Notes: a model not told the origin generated them from the letters alone. Counted from the first letter of the stretch, positions 33,382-44,252 are shown. The stretch: DNA of 64,000 nt from Variovorax paradoxus (GCF_018614915.1 NZ_JAGGNU010000009.1:62001-126000); one strand, 5' to 3'. Numbers and translations are program-made.

Positions 33382-34809
33382 ATGTCCAACAAGCAATTCG
33401 ACGTCATCGTCATCGGTGGCGGCCCCGGCGGCTACGTCGCGGCCATCCGCGCGGCGCAACTCGGTTTCAACGTCGCCTGTATCGACGAGTGGAAAAACGC
33501 CAAGGGCGGCCCGGCCCTGGGCGGCACCTGCACCAACATCGGCTGCATTCCATCTAAGGCACTGCTGCAGTCGTCCGAGAACTACGACCACGCCGGGCAC
33601 CACTTCGCCGACCACGGCATCAAGGTCGAGGGCCTGAGCCTCGATCTGGCCAAGATGCTGGCGCGCAAGGACGCCGTCGTGAAACAGAACAACGACGGCA
33701 TCGTGTACCTGTTCAAGAAGAACAAGGTCAGCTTCTTCCACGGCCGCGGCTCGTTCGTGAAGGCCGCGGACGGCTACGAAATCAAGGTCGCAGGCGCCGC
33801 GGAAGAGACCATCGCCGGCAAGCACATCATCCTGGCAACCGGCTCCAACCCGCGCCCCTTGCCCGGCGCCGATTTCGACGAGGAGAACATCCTCTCGAAC
33901 GACGGCGCACTGCGCATCGGCGGCGTGCCCAAGAAGATGGGCCTGATCGGCTCCGGCGTGATCGGGCTCGAGATGGGTTCGGTCTGGCGCCGCCTGGGTT
34001 CCGAGGTTACGGTGCTCGAAGCCCTGCCGACCTTCCTTGGCGCGGTCGACGATCAGATCGCCAAGGAGGCGCACAAGGCCTTCATCAAGCAGGGGCTGAA
34101 GATCGAGCTCGGCGTCAAGGTCGGCGAGGTCAAGTCGGGCAAGAAGGGCGTCAGCGTCGCCTGGACCAATGCCAAGGGCGAAGCGCAGACGCTCGAAGTC
34201 GACAAGCTCATCGTCTCGATCGGCCGCGTGCCCAACACCATCGGCCTCAACGCCGAAGCGGTGGGCCTCAAGCTCGATGAGCGAGGTGCCATCGTGGTTG
34301 ACGACGACTGCAGGACCAGCCTGCCGAACGTGTGGGCGATCGGCGACGTGGTGCGTGGTCCGATGCTCGCGCACAAGGCCGAGGAAGAGGGCGTGGCGGT
34401 GGCGGAGCGCATCGCGGGCCAGCATGGGCACGTGAACTTCAACACCATCCCGTGGGTGATCTACACCTCGCCCGAGATCGCGTGGGTCGGCCAGACCGAG
34501 CAGCAACTCAAGGCCGAAGGCCGCGCCTACAAGGCCGGCACTTTTCCCTTCATGGCCAACGGGCGTGCCCGCGCGCTGGGCGACACCACCGGCATGGTCA
34601 AGTTCCTGGCCGACGCGGCGACGGACGAGATCCTCGGCGTGCACATCGTCGGCCCGATGGCCAGCGAGCTGATCTCCGAGGCGGTGGTGGCGATGGAGTT
34701 CAAGGCCAGCGCCGAGGACATCGCGCGCATCTGCCATGCGCATCCCTCGCTGTCCGAAGCGACGAAGGAAGCTGCATTGGCCATCGACAAGCGCACGCTG
34801 AATTTTTGA
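33382..34809 (+). CDS. lpdA: dihydrolipoyl dehydrogenase (E3)
   Basis: A 475-residue FAD-dependent disulfide oxidoreductase that reoxidises lipoamide in the 2-oxoglutarate dehydrogenase complex. FAD binding is shown by [10 protein letters not shown] (12-21), the redox disulfide by [14 protein letters not shown] (Cys50, Cys55), NAD binding by [11 protein letters not shown], the second FAD strand by [10 protein letters not shown], and the catalytic His454-Glu459 pair by HAHPSLSE. It sits in the suc cluster, so it most likely serves OdhAB. Both flanks carry the same intergenic repeat, and its own stop TGA lies within the second copy. Confidence 0.96.
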   Translation: MSNKQFDVIVIGGGPGGYVAAIRAAQLGFNVACIDEWKNAKGGPALGGTCTNIGCIPSKALLQSSENYDHAGHHFADHGIKVEGLSLDLAKMLARKDAVVKQNNDGIVYLFKKNKVSFFHGRGSFVKAADGYEIKVAGAAEETIAGKHIILATGSNPRPLPGADFDEENILSNDGALRIGGVPKKMGLIGSGVIGLEMGSVWRRLGSEVTVLEALPTFLGAVDDQIAKEAHKAFIKQGLKIELGVKVGEVKSGKKGVSVAWTNAKGEAQTLEVDKLIVSIGRVPNTIGLNAEAVGLKLDERGAIVVDDDCRTSLPNVWAIGDVVRGPMLAHKAEEEGVAVAERIAGQHGHVNFNTIPWVIYTSPEIAWVGQTEQQLKAEGRAYKAGTFPFMANGRARALGDTTGMVKFLADAATDEILGVHIVGPMASELISEAVVAMEFKASAEDIARICHAHPSLSEATKEAALAIDKRTLNF

Positions 34810-34930
34810 TCACCCCCGTTGCTTGCTCACTTCGTGTAGCCGCCTCCCCCCTCGAGGGGGCAACACCAGCGGCCCGGCAAAGCCGGTTCCGCGGTGTTTC
34901 CCGAACGAGCTTCGCTTCGCTCGCTGCGAG
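34807..34930. repeat. intergenic repeat, copy 2 (between lpdA and zapE)
   Basis: This is the second copy of the element found after sucB. It starts at the lpdA stop codon with the same TGATCACCCCCGTTGCTTGC and keeps CCCCCTCGAGGGGG and CCCGGCAAAGCCGG, with scattered substitutions in the 3' part (CCCGAACGAGCTTCGCTTCG). Both copies are in the same orientation. Copy 2 ends about 33 bases before the zapE start. Confidence 0.8.
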
Positions 34931-34962
34931 GCGGATGGATCACCTTCACTTCCTGCATCGAT

Positions 34963-36060
34963 ATGTCTGTCAAAGCCGCTTACGAGGCTGAACTGAAGGC
35001 ACGCAGCTTCCAGAGCGACCCCGCGCAGCTGCGCGCCGTGGAGGCGCTCGATCGCTGCGCGGGCGAATGGGCAGACTACAAGGCGCAGCGCTCCAACTCG
35101 TTCAAGAAGCTGATCAACCGGCCGGAAATCCCGCGCGGGGTCTACATGTACGGCGGCGTCGGGCGCGGCAAGAGCTTCCTGATGGACCTGTTCTTCAACG
35201 CGGTGCCGCTGCGGCGCAAGACGCGGCTGCACTTCCACGAGTTCATGCGCGAGGTGCATCGTGAATTGGCCGACCTGCAGGGCACCGTCAATCCGCTCGA
35301 CGAGCTCGGACGGCGGATCGCCAAGCGCTACAAGCTGATCTGCTTCGACGAGTTCCACGTCGCCGACATCACCGATGCCATGATCCTGCACCGGCTGTTG
35401 ACGGCGCTGTTCGAGAACGGGGTGGGCTTCGTCACGACCTCGAATTTCAGGCCGGACGATCTCTATCCCGGCGGGCTGCACCGCGACCGGATCCTGCCCG
35501 CGATCGCGCTGCTCAACGAGCGTCTCGAGGTGATCGGCGTCGACAACGGCACCGACTACCGCCGCCGCACGCTGGAGCAGGTGCGGCTCTACCTCACGCC
35601 CAACGGCGCAGCCGCCGACAAGGAGATGCGCCACGCCTTCGAACGCCTGGCCGAAAGTGCGGACGAGAACCCGGTGCTGCACATCGAGGCGCGCGAGATC
35701 CACGCGCGCCGCAAGGCCGGCGGGGTGGTCTGGTTCGATTTCAAGACCCTGTGCGGCGGCCCGCGCTCGCAGAACGACTACCTGGAGATCGCCACCCAGT
35801 TCCACACGGTGCTCCTGTCCGACGTGCCGTACATGCCGGTGCGCATGGCCTCTGAAGCACGTCGTTTCACATGGCTGGTCGACGTGTTCTACGATCGGCG
35901 GGTGAAGCTCATCATGTCGGCGGAGGTCCCGCCCGAGGCGTTGTACACCGAGGGTCCGCTGGCCCACGAATTTCCACGCACCGTGTCCAGACTCAACGAA
36001 ATGCAGTCGGCCGAATTCCTGGCCCTTGAGCGCCGCGTCGTCGACACCCGCCTCACATGA
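34963..36060 (+). CDS. zapE: cell division protein ZapE (AFG1-type ATPase)
   Basis: A 365-residue P-loop ATPase of the ZapE/AFG1 family, which associates with the Z ring in E. coli and with inner-membrane protein quality control in mitochondria. Walker A is GGVGRGKS (64-71), Walker B is LICFDEFHVAD (Asp129, Glu130), and sensor-like TTSNFRPDDLYPGGLHRDR follows. I chose the ATG at 34963 because the longer frame upstream runs back into the intergenic repeat. The next gene overlaps its stop by 4 bases (ATGA). Confidence 0.93.
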   Translation: MSVKAAYEAELKARSFQSDPAQLRAVEALDRCAGEWADYKAQRSNSFKKLINRPEIPRGVYMYGGVGRGKSFLMDLFFNAVPLRRKTRLHFHEFMREVHRELADLQGTVNPLDELGRRIAKRYKLICFDEFHVADITDAMILHRLLTALFENGVGFVTTSNFRPDDLYPGGLHRDRILPAIALLNERLEVIGVDNGTDYRRRTLEQVRLYLTPNGAAADKEMRHAFERLAESADENPVLHIEAREIHARRKAGGVVWFDFKTLCGGPRSQNDYLEIATQFHTVLLSDVPYMPVRMASEARRFTWLVDVFYDRRVKLIMSAEVPPEALYTEGPLAHEFPRTVSRLNEMQSAEFLALERRVVDTRLT

Positions 36061-36707
36061 AGAACACCGTCCTTGCGCTGACCATGGCCCTGATCGCGCT
36101 GCCGCTGTGGGCGCAATCCACCGCCACCACCGGCAACACCGACTTCGAAGCGGAGCGCGCACGCCTGGCGCAGGAGCGCAAGCTGGCCGAAGAGCGCTTC
36201 CAGACCGAGCAGAAGGCTTGCTACCAGAGGTTTGCGGTCGAGGGTTGCCTGGAAGACAGCCGCCGGCGGCGGCGCGCCGTCACCGACGGCGTCAAGCGCC
36301 AGGAAGCCGCCATCAACGACATCGAACGCAAGCGCCGTGGAGCGGCAGAGCTCGACCGGCTCGAGGAGAAAAAGGCCAGCCCGCGGCCGCAGGACACGCC
36401 CTCGCAGCGCGAGCAGTCCCTGAAGTCGCAGCAAGAGCGCGAGCAGCGCGCGGCCGATCATGCAGAGACGCGCGCCCGCGCGGCCTCCGACGCGGCGCTG
36501 CGCAAACGCGAGTTCGAGGACAAGCAGCGCGTCCATGCCGAGGACCAGGCCAAGGCCGCGGCCCGGCGCGCCGAGGCGCCGACCGAGCGCGCGGCCTACG
36601 AGCGCAAGCAGCAGAGGGCGCAGGAGCATCGCGCCGATCGCGAGCGCCGCAACGCCGAGAAGACGAAGGACAAGCCCCGTTCGCCGTCCTTGCCGGCGCC
36701 ACCCTGA
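36057..36707 (+). CDS. secreted coiled-coil protein of unknown function
   Basis: A 216-residue exported protein. A signal peptide (about 1-19, ending LWAQS) is followed by almost continuous charged helix rich in Arg, Glu, Ala and Gln, predicted to form coiled coils. Two cysteines close to each other (KACYQRFAVEGCLED) probably form a disulfide. The pattern resembles Burkholderiales periplasmic proteins of unknown function. It overlaps zapE by 4 bases and so is cotranscribed with it. Confidence 0.75.
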   Translation: MKNTVLALTMALIALPLWAQSTATTGNTDFEAERARLAQERKLAEERFQTEQKACYQRFAVEGCLEDSRRRRRAVTDGVKRQEAAINDIERKRRGAAELDRLEEKKASPRPQDTPSQREQSLKSQQEREQRAADHAETRARAASDAALRKREFEDKQRVHAEDQAKAAARRAEAPTERAAYERKQQRAQEHRADRERRNAEKTKDKPRSPSLPAPP

Positions 36708-36729
36708 GGACGCGCCGGGCGGCCGGCCT

Positions 36730-37542
36730 TCAGTCTTCGTCCGCAGTTGCGGGCAGCGCTTCGAGCTTCAGCACCACCAGCGAAATATTGTCCCCGGTGC
36801 CGCGTGCGCGGCGCCGCGCTTCCGACACCAGCAGTTCGGCCGCTGCGCGCGGCGATTGCTCGTGCAGCACCCGGCCCATCTCTTCCGGCGTGAAGTAGTG
36901 CCAGAGTCCGTCGCTGCACGCCATCAGCAGATCGTCGGGTTCCAGCTTGGTCACGAGATGGATGTCGATCGGCGGCGGCGTGGACTTCATGCCCAGGCAA
37001 CCGAGCAGGATGTTCCCTTGCGGGTGGATGTTGGCTTCCGCCTCGCTGATGTCGCCGCGGTCCACCAGCGCCTGCACGTACGAGTGGTCCTTGGTGCGCC
37101 TGACGAGCCGGCCGCTGCGGAAGTGGTAGATGCGCGAATCGCCGGCATGGATCCAGGCGCAGTCACCTTCAGGATTCATGAGGAAAGCCGCCAGCGTGCT
37201 GTGCGGCTCCTCCTCGCTGGAGATCGCGGTGAGCTTGATCACCGTGTTGGCGTCTTCCAGCATCTGCCGCAGCACGGCCACAGCCTCGTCGCGTCCCGGC
37301 TTGTAGCGCGAGAACAACTGGCGTGCCGTCATCAGCACCTGGTCCGAGGCCTTGCGTCCTCCGCTGCGTCCGCCCATGCCGTCGGCCACGACACCGAGCA
37401 CGCAGCCCGGTGCACGCGGATGGCTCATGATCAGGACCTGGTCCTGCTGGTAGGGGCGATCCCCCTTGTGAAGGCCGGTGGCCGCTGCGAGCCGAAAACC
37501 TCGAGTCGTGGGCGCGGATGCGTCGGTGGCGGGGTCTTTCAT
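36730..37542 (-). CDS. PP2C-family serine/threonine protein phosphatase
   Basis: A 270-residue PPM/PP2C phosphatase. Metal-binding aspartates are visible at Asp34 (YQQDQ), Asp54-Gly55 (VVADGMGG) and Asp251 (GTGDNIS), with AGDSRIYHF and CSDGLWHYF between. These enzymes need two Mn or Mg ions and reverse Ser/Thr phosphorylation, often paired with a Hanks-type kinase or type VI secretion; no kinase is in the window. It is convergent with the preceding coiled-coil gene and divergent from the DUF465 gene. The ribosome binding site is weak. Confidence 0.9.
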   Translation of the reverse strand: MKDPATDASAPTTRGFRLAAATGLHKGDRPYQQDQVLIMSHPRAPGCVLGVVADGMGGRSGGRKASDQVLMTARQLFSRYKPGRDEAVAVLRQMLEDANTVIKLTAISSEEEPHSTLAAFLMNPEGDCAWIHAGDSRIYHFRSGRLVRRTKDHSYVQALVDRGDISEAEANIHPQGNILLGCLGMKSTPPPIDIHLVTKLEPDDLLMACSDGLWHYFTPEEMGRVLHEQSPRAAAELLVSEARRRARGTGDNISLVVLKLEALPATADED

Positions 37543-37631
37543 GGGATCGTGTGCTGGGAACGAAGACGTATTATCGAGTCAACCCCAGTGAAGCCCGAAT
37601 CGCCCATTGCATCGTCTTCGCATCGCCCCCG

Positions 37632-37835
37632 TTGGACACCAATCTTCATTCCTTTTCCCGCCAGCTGATCGAACTGCGCATCGAGCACGCCGACCTGGAC
37701 GCCAGCATCGACCGGCTCGCCGAGGCCGTGCCGCGGGACGAGCTGCTCTTGCGGCGCCTGAAGAAGAGGCGGCTCGCGCTGCGCGACCAGATCGTCCGCC
37801 TCGAGCGCATGCTCGATCCGCAAGAGCCCGCCTGA
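37632..37835 (+). CDS. DUF465/YdcH-like small protein
   Basis: About 67 residues resembling the YdcH family: a helical hairpin with the spaced pattern IEHADLDASIDRL and LRRLKKRRLALRDQIVRLERML. Function unknown. The start is uncertain: in this frame the only ATG (37518) would overlap the PP2C gene and add 38 residues unlike the family, while TTG at 37632 gives the family length but has no clear ribosome binding site. Its stop overlaps the start of the helicase gene (TGATG), so the two are coupled. Confidence 0.6.
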   Translation: MDTNLHSFSRQLIELRIEHADLDASIDRLAEAVPRDELLLRRLKKRRLALRDQIVRLERMLDPQEPA

Positions 37836-39835
37836 TGTCGCTCGAGCAAGAAGTACGCGATGCTTTCGCGCAGGACGGCGCGCTGTCGCACGCGGCCGAG
37901 CAGTTCCGCGAGCGCGAGGGCCAGACCCAGATGGCGCTGGCCGTGGCCCGCACCATCGAGCAGGGCGGCGTGCTCGTGGTCGAGGCCGGCACGGGTGTCG
38001 GCAAGACCTTTTCCTACCTGGTGCCGGCGCTCCTGAGCGGCGAGCGCGTACTGCTCTCGACCGCCACCAAGACGCTGCAGGACCAGCTCTTCGGGCGCGA
38101 CCTGCCGCGGCTGGTCGAATCGCTGGGCCTGCCGATGCGCACCGCGCTGCTCAAGGGGCGCGCGAGCTACCTGTGCCTGCACCGCCTCGACCTCGCGCGC
38201 CACGATGCCTCGCTGCCCGAGCGCGGCAGCATCCGCACGCTGGCGAAGATCGAGCAGTGGTCGAAGGCCACCCGTACCGGCGACCTGGCCGAGCTGCCGG
38301 GCCTGGACGAGCGCTCGCCGCTGATTCCGCTGGTGACTTCCACGCGCGAGAACTGCCTGGGCGCGCAATGTCCGCAATTCAAGCCCTGCCACGTCAACCT
38401 GGCGCGCCGCGAGGCGATGGCGGCCGACGTGGTGGTCATCAACCACCACCTGTTCTTCGCCGACCTGGCGGTGCGCGAATCGGGCATGGCGGAACTCTTG
38501 CCGACTGTGCGCGTGGTCGTGTTCGACGAAGCGCACCAGCTCAACGAGACTGGCGTGCAGTTTCTCGGCGTGCAGCTTGGCAGCGGGCAGGCGCTGGATT
38601 TCGCGCGCGACATGCTGGCCGCGGGCCTGCAGCAGGCGCGCGGGCTGGCCGACTGGCACCAGCTGGTGGCCGCCGTCGAACGCGGCGCGCGCGAACTGCG
38701 GCTGGCCGCCGGCAAGCAGTGGCCCGGCACCAAGCTGCGCTGGGTCGGCGCGGCGCCGGAGGGCGTGCCGGCCGATGCCTGGCAAGGCGCGCTCGACGTG
38801 CTGCAGCAGGCCTTCGTGGAAGCAACGCAGGCACTGGACACGATGAGTGAACTCTCGCCCGATTTCGTGCGCCTGCACGAGCGCGCGGAACAGCTGGCGG
38901 AGCGCGCGAAGCGCTTCGCGCGGCCCTGCGCCGCGGAGTCGGTGCGCTGGGTGGACGTGGGCACGCAGTTGCGGCTGGTGGAGTCGCCGCTCGATATTGC
39001 CGAAGCGGTGCGCACGCGCGTGCTCAAGGCCGACGCGAGCGATCCGGAAGAGCAGGGGCGTGCCTGGGTGTTCACCTCGGCCACGCTCGGCGACGACCCG
39101 AAGCTGCGCTGGTTCACCGAACCCTGCGGGCTCGATGACGCCGAGGTGCTGCGCGTTCAAAGTCCGTTCGACTACGCGCGCCAGGCCGCGCTCTATGTGC
39201 CGCGCACGTTTCCCAAGCCCAACGATCCGACGCACAGCGCCCAGGTGGCGCAACTCGCGGCTCGGGCAGCGGGCGTACTGGGCGGGCGCACCCTGGTGCT
39301 CACCACCACGCTGCGTGCGCTGCGCGCCATCGGCGATGCCATCAGGCAGCAGTTCGAGCGGCTGGAGGCCGCCCGCCGGCCGGAAGTGCTGGTGCAGGGA
39401 GAGTTGCCCAAGCGGGTGCTGATGGACCGTTTCCGCGAGGGCGCTGCCGAGGGGCGCGCCGGCTGCGTGCTGGTCGCCTCGGCTTCGTTCTGGGAAGGAT
39501 TCGATGCGCCGGGCGATGCCTTGCAGCTGGTCGTGATCGACAAGCTGCCCTTTCCGCCGCCGAACGACCCGCTCGTCGAAGCGCGTTCGCAGCGGCTTGA
39601 GTCGCAAGGGCGCAGTTCTTTCAGCGACTACTCCTTGCCGGAAGCGGCCGTGGCCCTCAAGCAGGGTGCAGGCCGGCTGATCCGGCGCGAGACCGACAGG
39701 GGCGTGCTGGTGATCTGCGACACGCGGCTGGTCGCGATGGGCTACGGGCGCCGCCTGCTGGCCGCGTTGCCGCCGATGCGCAGGCTGGAGAGCGAAAGCG
39801 AGCTCGAAGCGGCGTTGCGGGAACTGGCGGGCTGA
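37835..39835 (+). CDS. yoaA: DinG/YoaA-type ATP-dependent DNA helicase
   Basis: A 666-residue superfamily 2 helicase of the XPD/DinG iron-sulfur class. Walker A is EAGTGVGKT (50-58). Four cysteines suited to a 4Fe-4S cluster are Cys114, Cys174, Cys179 and Cys185. The DEAH box is at 231-234, INHHLFFADL precedes it, and C-terminal motifs are seen in ASASFWEGFDAPGDAL and GAGRLIRRETDRG. YoaA works in replication fork repair with the clamp-loader chi subunit; choosing YoaA over DinG rests on length and overall resemblance. Its ATG overlaps the preceding stop. Confidence 0.88.
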   Translation: MSLEQEVRDAFAQDGALSHAAEQFREREGQTQMALAVARTIEQGGVLVVEAGTGVGKTFSYLVPALLSGERVLLSTATKTLQDQLFGRDLPRLVESLGLPMRTALLKGRASYLCLHRLDLARHDASLPERGSIRTLAKIEQWSKATRTGDLAELPGLDERSPLIPLVTSTRENCLGAQCPQFKPCHVNLARREAMAADVVVINHHLFFADLAVRESGMAELLPTVRVVVFDEAHQLNETGVQFLGVQLGSGQALDFARDMLAAGLQQARGLADWHQLVAAVERGARELRLAAGKQWPGTKLRWVGAAPEGVPADAWQGALDVLQQAFVEATQALDTMSELSPDFVRLHERAEQLAERAKRFARPCAAESVRWVDVGTQLRLVESPLDIAEAVRTRVLKADASDPEEQGRAWVFTSATLGDDPKLRWFTEPCGLDDAEVLRVQSPFDYARQAALYVPRTFPKPNDPTHSAQVAQLAARAAGVLGGRTLVLTTTLRALRAIGDAIRQQFERLEAARRPEVLVQGELPKRVLMDRFREGAAEGRAGCVLVASASFWEGFDAPGDALQLVVIDKLPFPPPNDPLVEARSQRLESQGRSSFSDYSLPEAAVALKQGAGRLIRRETDRGVLVICDTRLVAMGYGRRLLAALPPMRRLESESELEAALRELAG

Positions 39836-39841
39836 AAATCA

Positions 39842-39866
39842 ACAAAGGCCCGTTGCGGGCCTTTGT
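39842..39866. terminator. bidirectional intrinsic terminator between yoaA and bamD
   Basis: A perfect 11-base-pair inverted repeat (ACAAAGGCCCG, loop TTG, CGGGCCTTTGT) lies between the convergent yoaA and bamD genes. It has A-rich sequence on the left and T-rich sequence at the right end of the stem, so it can serve both strands. Confidence 0.8.
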
Positions 39867-39884
39867 TCGAGTCGCCTCAGCGCG

Positions 39885-40694
39885 TTACCAGAGCTTCCAC
39901 CAGGGGTCGTCCTTGGCCCTGAAGCCGCGAGTCAGGTATTCGCTCTTCGGATAGTTGCTGGTCAGCACGCGCTTGGCGTCGTCGCGCAGGTCGGTCAGAC
40001 CCAGCGCGTCGTAGGACTGAACCATGATGTAGAGCGCTTCTTCGAGCGCCGGCACTTCGCGGTAGTCGGCCAGCGCCAGCTGGGCGCGGTTGATCGCCGC
40101 CAGGTAGGCGCCGCGCGTGTAGTAGTAGCGCGCCACGTGCACTTCGTACTGCGCCAGCGAATTGACGACGTAGTTCATGCGCAGCCGCGCATCGGGCGTG
40201 TAGCGCGATTCCGGGAAGCGGGTGACGAGCTCCTTGAACGCCTCGAAGGACTCCTTGGCCGCCTTCTGGTCGCGCTCGGAAAGGTCCTGCCGCGTCATCC
40301 AGGCGAACATTCCGAGGTCGTCGTTGAAGTTGACCACGCCCTTCAGGTAGATCGCGTAGTCGAGCGCGGGGCTGGCCGGGTGCAGCTTCATGAAGCGGTC
40401 GAGGGTCGCGATGGCGGCGGGCTTTTCGCCGGCCTTGTACTGCGCATAGGCCTTGTCCAGCTGTGCCTGTTGCGCAAGCGGCGTGCCGGCCGCACGGCCT
40501 TCGAGCTTCTCGAACAGGGGCACGGCCTTGTCGTAGGCGCCCGAGTTGGATTCGTCCTTGGCTTCGGAGTAGATGCGGTTGGGGCTCCAGTTCGCGGTCC
40601 GATCGACGGTGGTCGACGAGCAGCCGGCCACGAGCCAAGCGGCCGTGCAAAGAGCCAGCCAGCCGGGGACAACCGATAATTTGGCGCGAAACAT
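39885..40694 (-). CDS. bamD: outer membrane protein assembly factor BamD
   Basis: A 269-residue lipoprotein of the BAM complex that folds outer membrane proteins. The signal peptide ends in lipobox VAGC (Cys25). The mature part carries TPR repeats with family stretches such as YDKAVPLFEKLE, LDYAIYLKGVVNF, ESFEAFKELVTRFPESRY and MNYVVNSLAQYEVHVARYYY. I prefer the ATG at 40694 over an upstream TTG. Its start is only 14 bases from that of the divergent rluD, so each promoter must lie inside or overlap the other gene. Confidence 0.94.
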   Translation of the reverse strand: MFRAKLSVVPGWLALCTAAWLVAGCSSTTVDRTANWSPNRIYSEAKDESNSGAYDKAVPLFEKLEGRAAGTPLAQQAQLDKAYAQYKAGEKPAAIATLDRFMKLHPASPALDYAIYLKGVVNFNDDLGMFAWMTRQDLSERDQKAAKESFEAFKELVTRFPESRYTPDARLRMNYVVNSLAQYEVHVARYYYTRGAYLAAINRAQLALADYREVPALEEALYIMVQSYDALGLTDLRDDAKRVLTSNYPKSEYLTRGFRAKDDPWWKLW

Positions 40695-40708
40695 CACATA
40701 AGGCTTTC

Positions 40709-41734
40709 GTGAAACAGGTGCCGTCAATTATATCGGCCGACCCCCTGGACGAATCTCCAGGCGCAGCCGAGCACGACGAGGGCGCGGATCTGTCGGAGTC
40801 GAGCGAGATCCGCGATTTCCTGATCGGCCAGGGCCAGCACGGGCAGCGGCTCGACCGAGCGCTCGCCGCACTGGTGCCCGAGTTCTCGCGCAGCTATCTG
40901 CAGCAACTGATCGAGGCCGGCATGGTCGCGCTCCAGGGCCGCGTGGCGACCAAGGCGGCAGCCACGGTGCATGCCGGCGAAGCCGGGCGCATCGAGCTGC
41001 GACCCACGCCGCAGAGCCAGGCCTTCCGGCCCGAGCGGATGCAGATCACCGTGGTGCACGAGGACGAGCATCTGCGCGTCATCGACAAGCCGGCCGGTCT
41101 CGTGGTGCATCCGGCGCCCGGCAACTGGAGCGGAACGCTGCTCAACGGGCTGCTGGCCCTGGACCCGCGCGCCGCGCTGCTGCCGCGGGCCGGCATCGTG
41201 CACCGGCTCGACCGCGACACCAGCGGCCTGATGGTGGTCGCGCGCAGCCGCGCGGCGATGGACGCGCTGGTGGCGCTGATCGCGGCGCGCGAGGTCGCGC
41301 GCCAGTATCTCGCGCTCGCGCATCGCAGCTGGCAGGGCGCGAGCGCGCGCCACGTGGACGCCGCGATCGGGCGCGACCCGCGCAACCGGCTGCGCATGGC
41401 GGTGGTCGACCTGCAGCGGCATTCGGGCAAGCCGGCGCGCACGCTGATCGAGGCGCTGGACAGCAACGAGCAGGGCTGCGCCGTGCGCTGCACGCTGGAG
41501 ACAGGGCGCACGCACCAGATCCGGGTGCACATGGCATCGATCGGCCATCCGCTGGTCGGCGACACGCTCTACGGCGGCACTGCCGCGGTCGGACTCGCAA
41601 GGCAGGCGCTGCATGCCTTCAGGCTCGCCTTCGTGCATCCGGTCACCGGGGTGGCGATGGAATTCCATTCGGCGCCGTCCCCTGATCTGGTGCAGGCTTT
41701 GCAGGCCTGGGGGCTGGATTACAATCGCGCCTGA
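40709..41734 (+). CDS. rluD: 23S rRNA pseudouridine synthase RluD
   Basis: A 341-residue pseudouridine synthase of the RluA family with an N-terminal S4 RNA-binding domain ([20 protein letters not shown]) and the catalytic motif [12 protein letters not shown] (Asp168). [13 protein letters not shown] near the C-terminus is the RluA/RluD signature. It modifies helix 69 of 23S rRNA. The start is taken as GTG at 40709, with AAGG five bases upstream; the next in-frame candidates would delete part of the S4 region's lead-in. It is divergent from bamD, as in many proteobacteria. Confidence 0.92.
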   Translation: MKQVPSIISADPLDESPGAAEHDEGADLSESSEIRDFLIGQGQHGQRLDRALAALVPEFSRSYLQQLIEAGMVALQGRVATKAAATVHAGEAGRIELRPTPQSQAFRPERMQITVVHEDEHLRVIDKPAGLVVHPAPGNWSGTLLNGLLALDPRAALLPRAGIVHRLDRDTSGLMVVARSRAAMDALVALIAAREVARQYLALAHRSWQGASARHVDAAIGRDPRNRLRMAVVDLQRHSGKPARTLIEALDSNEQGCAVRCTLETGRTHQIRVHMASIGHPLVGDTLYGGTAAVGLARQALHAFRLAFVHPVTGVAMEFHSAPSPDLVQALQAWGLDYNRA

Positions 41735-41862
41735 CGGCCCCGAGGGCCGCGCCGGCCACCCGAGCCGGCCTTGCGCTGCAATTGCCCGTGTGCCCGCAGC
41801 GCCTCTTCCATCCTTCTGAAATCAAGCGTCCTCGTGGCGCCTTTTCCCGGATACCGCGAACC

Positions 41863-42629
<767 letters not shown>

Positions 42630-42633
<4 letters not shown>

Positions 42634-44252
42634 GCCCCTCCGATCCCGATGACGCAGCGACGCTGCCGGCCGAACCTGTTTCCGACGATCAAGCGGCGGC
42701 GCCCGGCGCGCAGCCCGCGGAGGGCGTGACCGAAGCGAACTCCGAAGGCGCCGGCGAGGCGCCGCGCAAGCGTCGGCCGCGCCGGCGCAAGCCCGCCGGC
42801 CAGGCTCCCGTCGAGACGGAAGCGGAGCCGGTCGAGCTCGCGTCGCCCGCGGTCGGCGAAACGCAGGACGCGGTCGAGGACGAGGTGGACGAGGATGAAG
42901 AGCCGGACGAGGAAGAAGACGACCTCGACCGGGCCCGCCGCGCCGCCGAGCGCGAGCAGCGCAATGCGCCGCCGCCCGAGCCGATCCGTTTCGCCGACGT
43001 CATCTCGGGCCAGTTCGACGCCGACGAGGAAAGCCCCGAAGTCCCGCCCCTCAAGCGCGTGTTGCTGCCGGAAGCCGATTCGCCCAAGCTGCACAAGGTG
43101 CTGGCGCAGGCCGGCCTTGGTTCGCGGCTCGAGATGGAGCAGCTCATCCTGCAGGGCCGCATTTCCGTCAACAACGAGCCGGCCCATATCGGCCAGCGCA
43201 TCCAGTTCGGCGACCAAGTCAAGATCAACGGCAAGCCGATCCGCTACCGCATCGCGCCGCCACCGGCGCGCGTGATCGCGTACCACAAGCCGGTCGGCGA
43301 AGTCGTGACGCACGACGATCCGCAGAACCGGCCCACCGTGTTCCGCAAGCTGCCGCGCCTCCAGCAGGGCAAATGGCAGTCGGTCGGGCGCCTTGACCTG
43401 AACACCGAAGGCCTGCTGCTCTTCACCAGCTCGGGCGAACTGGCCAACCAGCTCATGCATCCGCGCTTCGGGCTGGAGCGCGAGTACGCCGTGCGGGTGC
43501 TGGGCGCCCTCAGCAGCGAGGAAAAGCAGCGCCTGCTCGAAGGCGTGCGGCTCGACGACGGCATGGCCCACTTCGGCACCATCGAAGAGGGCGGCGGCGA
43601 AGGCTCGAACTGCTGGTACCGCGTCACCATCTCCGAAGGCCGCAACCGCGAAGTGCGCCGCCTGTTCGAATCGGTCGGCCACGCGGTCAGCCGCCTGATC
43701 CGCATCCGCTACGGTGCGATGGTGCTACCGCGCGGCCTCAAGCGCGGCGCCTGGATGGAGCTCGACGAGCGCGACATCCGCGCGTTGTTCCAGGCGGCCG
43801 GCGGCGCCGGCGAACGGCCGGCCCGCGCCGGCGGCGGCCCGAAGGGGCCTGGCCAGGAGGGTGGCGGTGGCCGCAACAACCGCAACCGCAAGCGCCGCGG
43901 CAACCGCAATGGCGGCGGGGCGCAGGCCGAGGGCCGCGAGCCGCCGATCCCGAACCCGTTGGCCAGCGGCCCGATGGCCCGCGGCGATCGGGGCAAAGGG
44001 GGCGGCAGTGGGGGCCCGCCGCAGCAGGGCCGACGCGACCGCCGCGACGACCGCCAGGGCGGCAACCGCGAGGACCGTCCGCCGAGCGGCGCCAACCAGC
44101 CCGATCCGATGAAGACCTCGCTCGGCTATATCGGCGCCGACAGCTTCTCGCGCCAGCGCAAGGAGCAGCGGCAGGGGCCGCGGCGCGGCGGCGGTCCGTC
44201 CGGCGGCGGCAATTTCGGCGGTCAGGGCGGCGGCCGTCGGCGGGGCCGCTGA
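42630..44252 (+). CDS. rluB: 23S rRNA pseudouridine synthase RluB
   Basis: A 540-residue protein, much longer than E. coli RluB. Residues 1-140 are an acidic and basic low-complexity extension. The S4 domain starts near 152 ([21 protein letters not shown]) and the RsuA-type catalytic motif is [14 protein letters not shown] (Asp256). [14 protein letters not shown] marks the end of the catalytic domain. Residues about 390-540 are a Gly/Arg/Asn-rich tail resembling RGG-type RNA-binding tails. Its ATG overlaps the scpB stop (ATGA), a pairing common in this group. Confidence 0.92.

Noticed and set aside
33203..34930. Interpretation of the lpdA-flanking repeats as insertion sequence ends
   Set aside because: They are direct, not inverted, relative to each other, enclose a core metabolic gene in its usual place, and no transposase is present.
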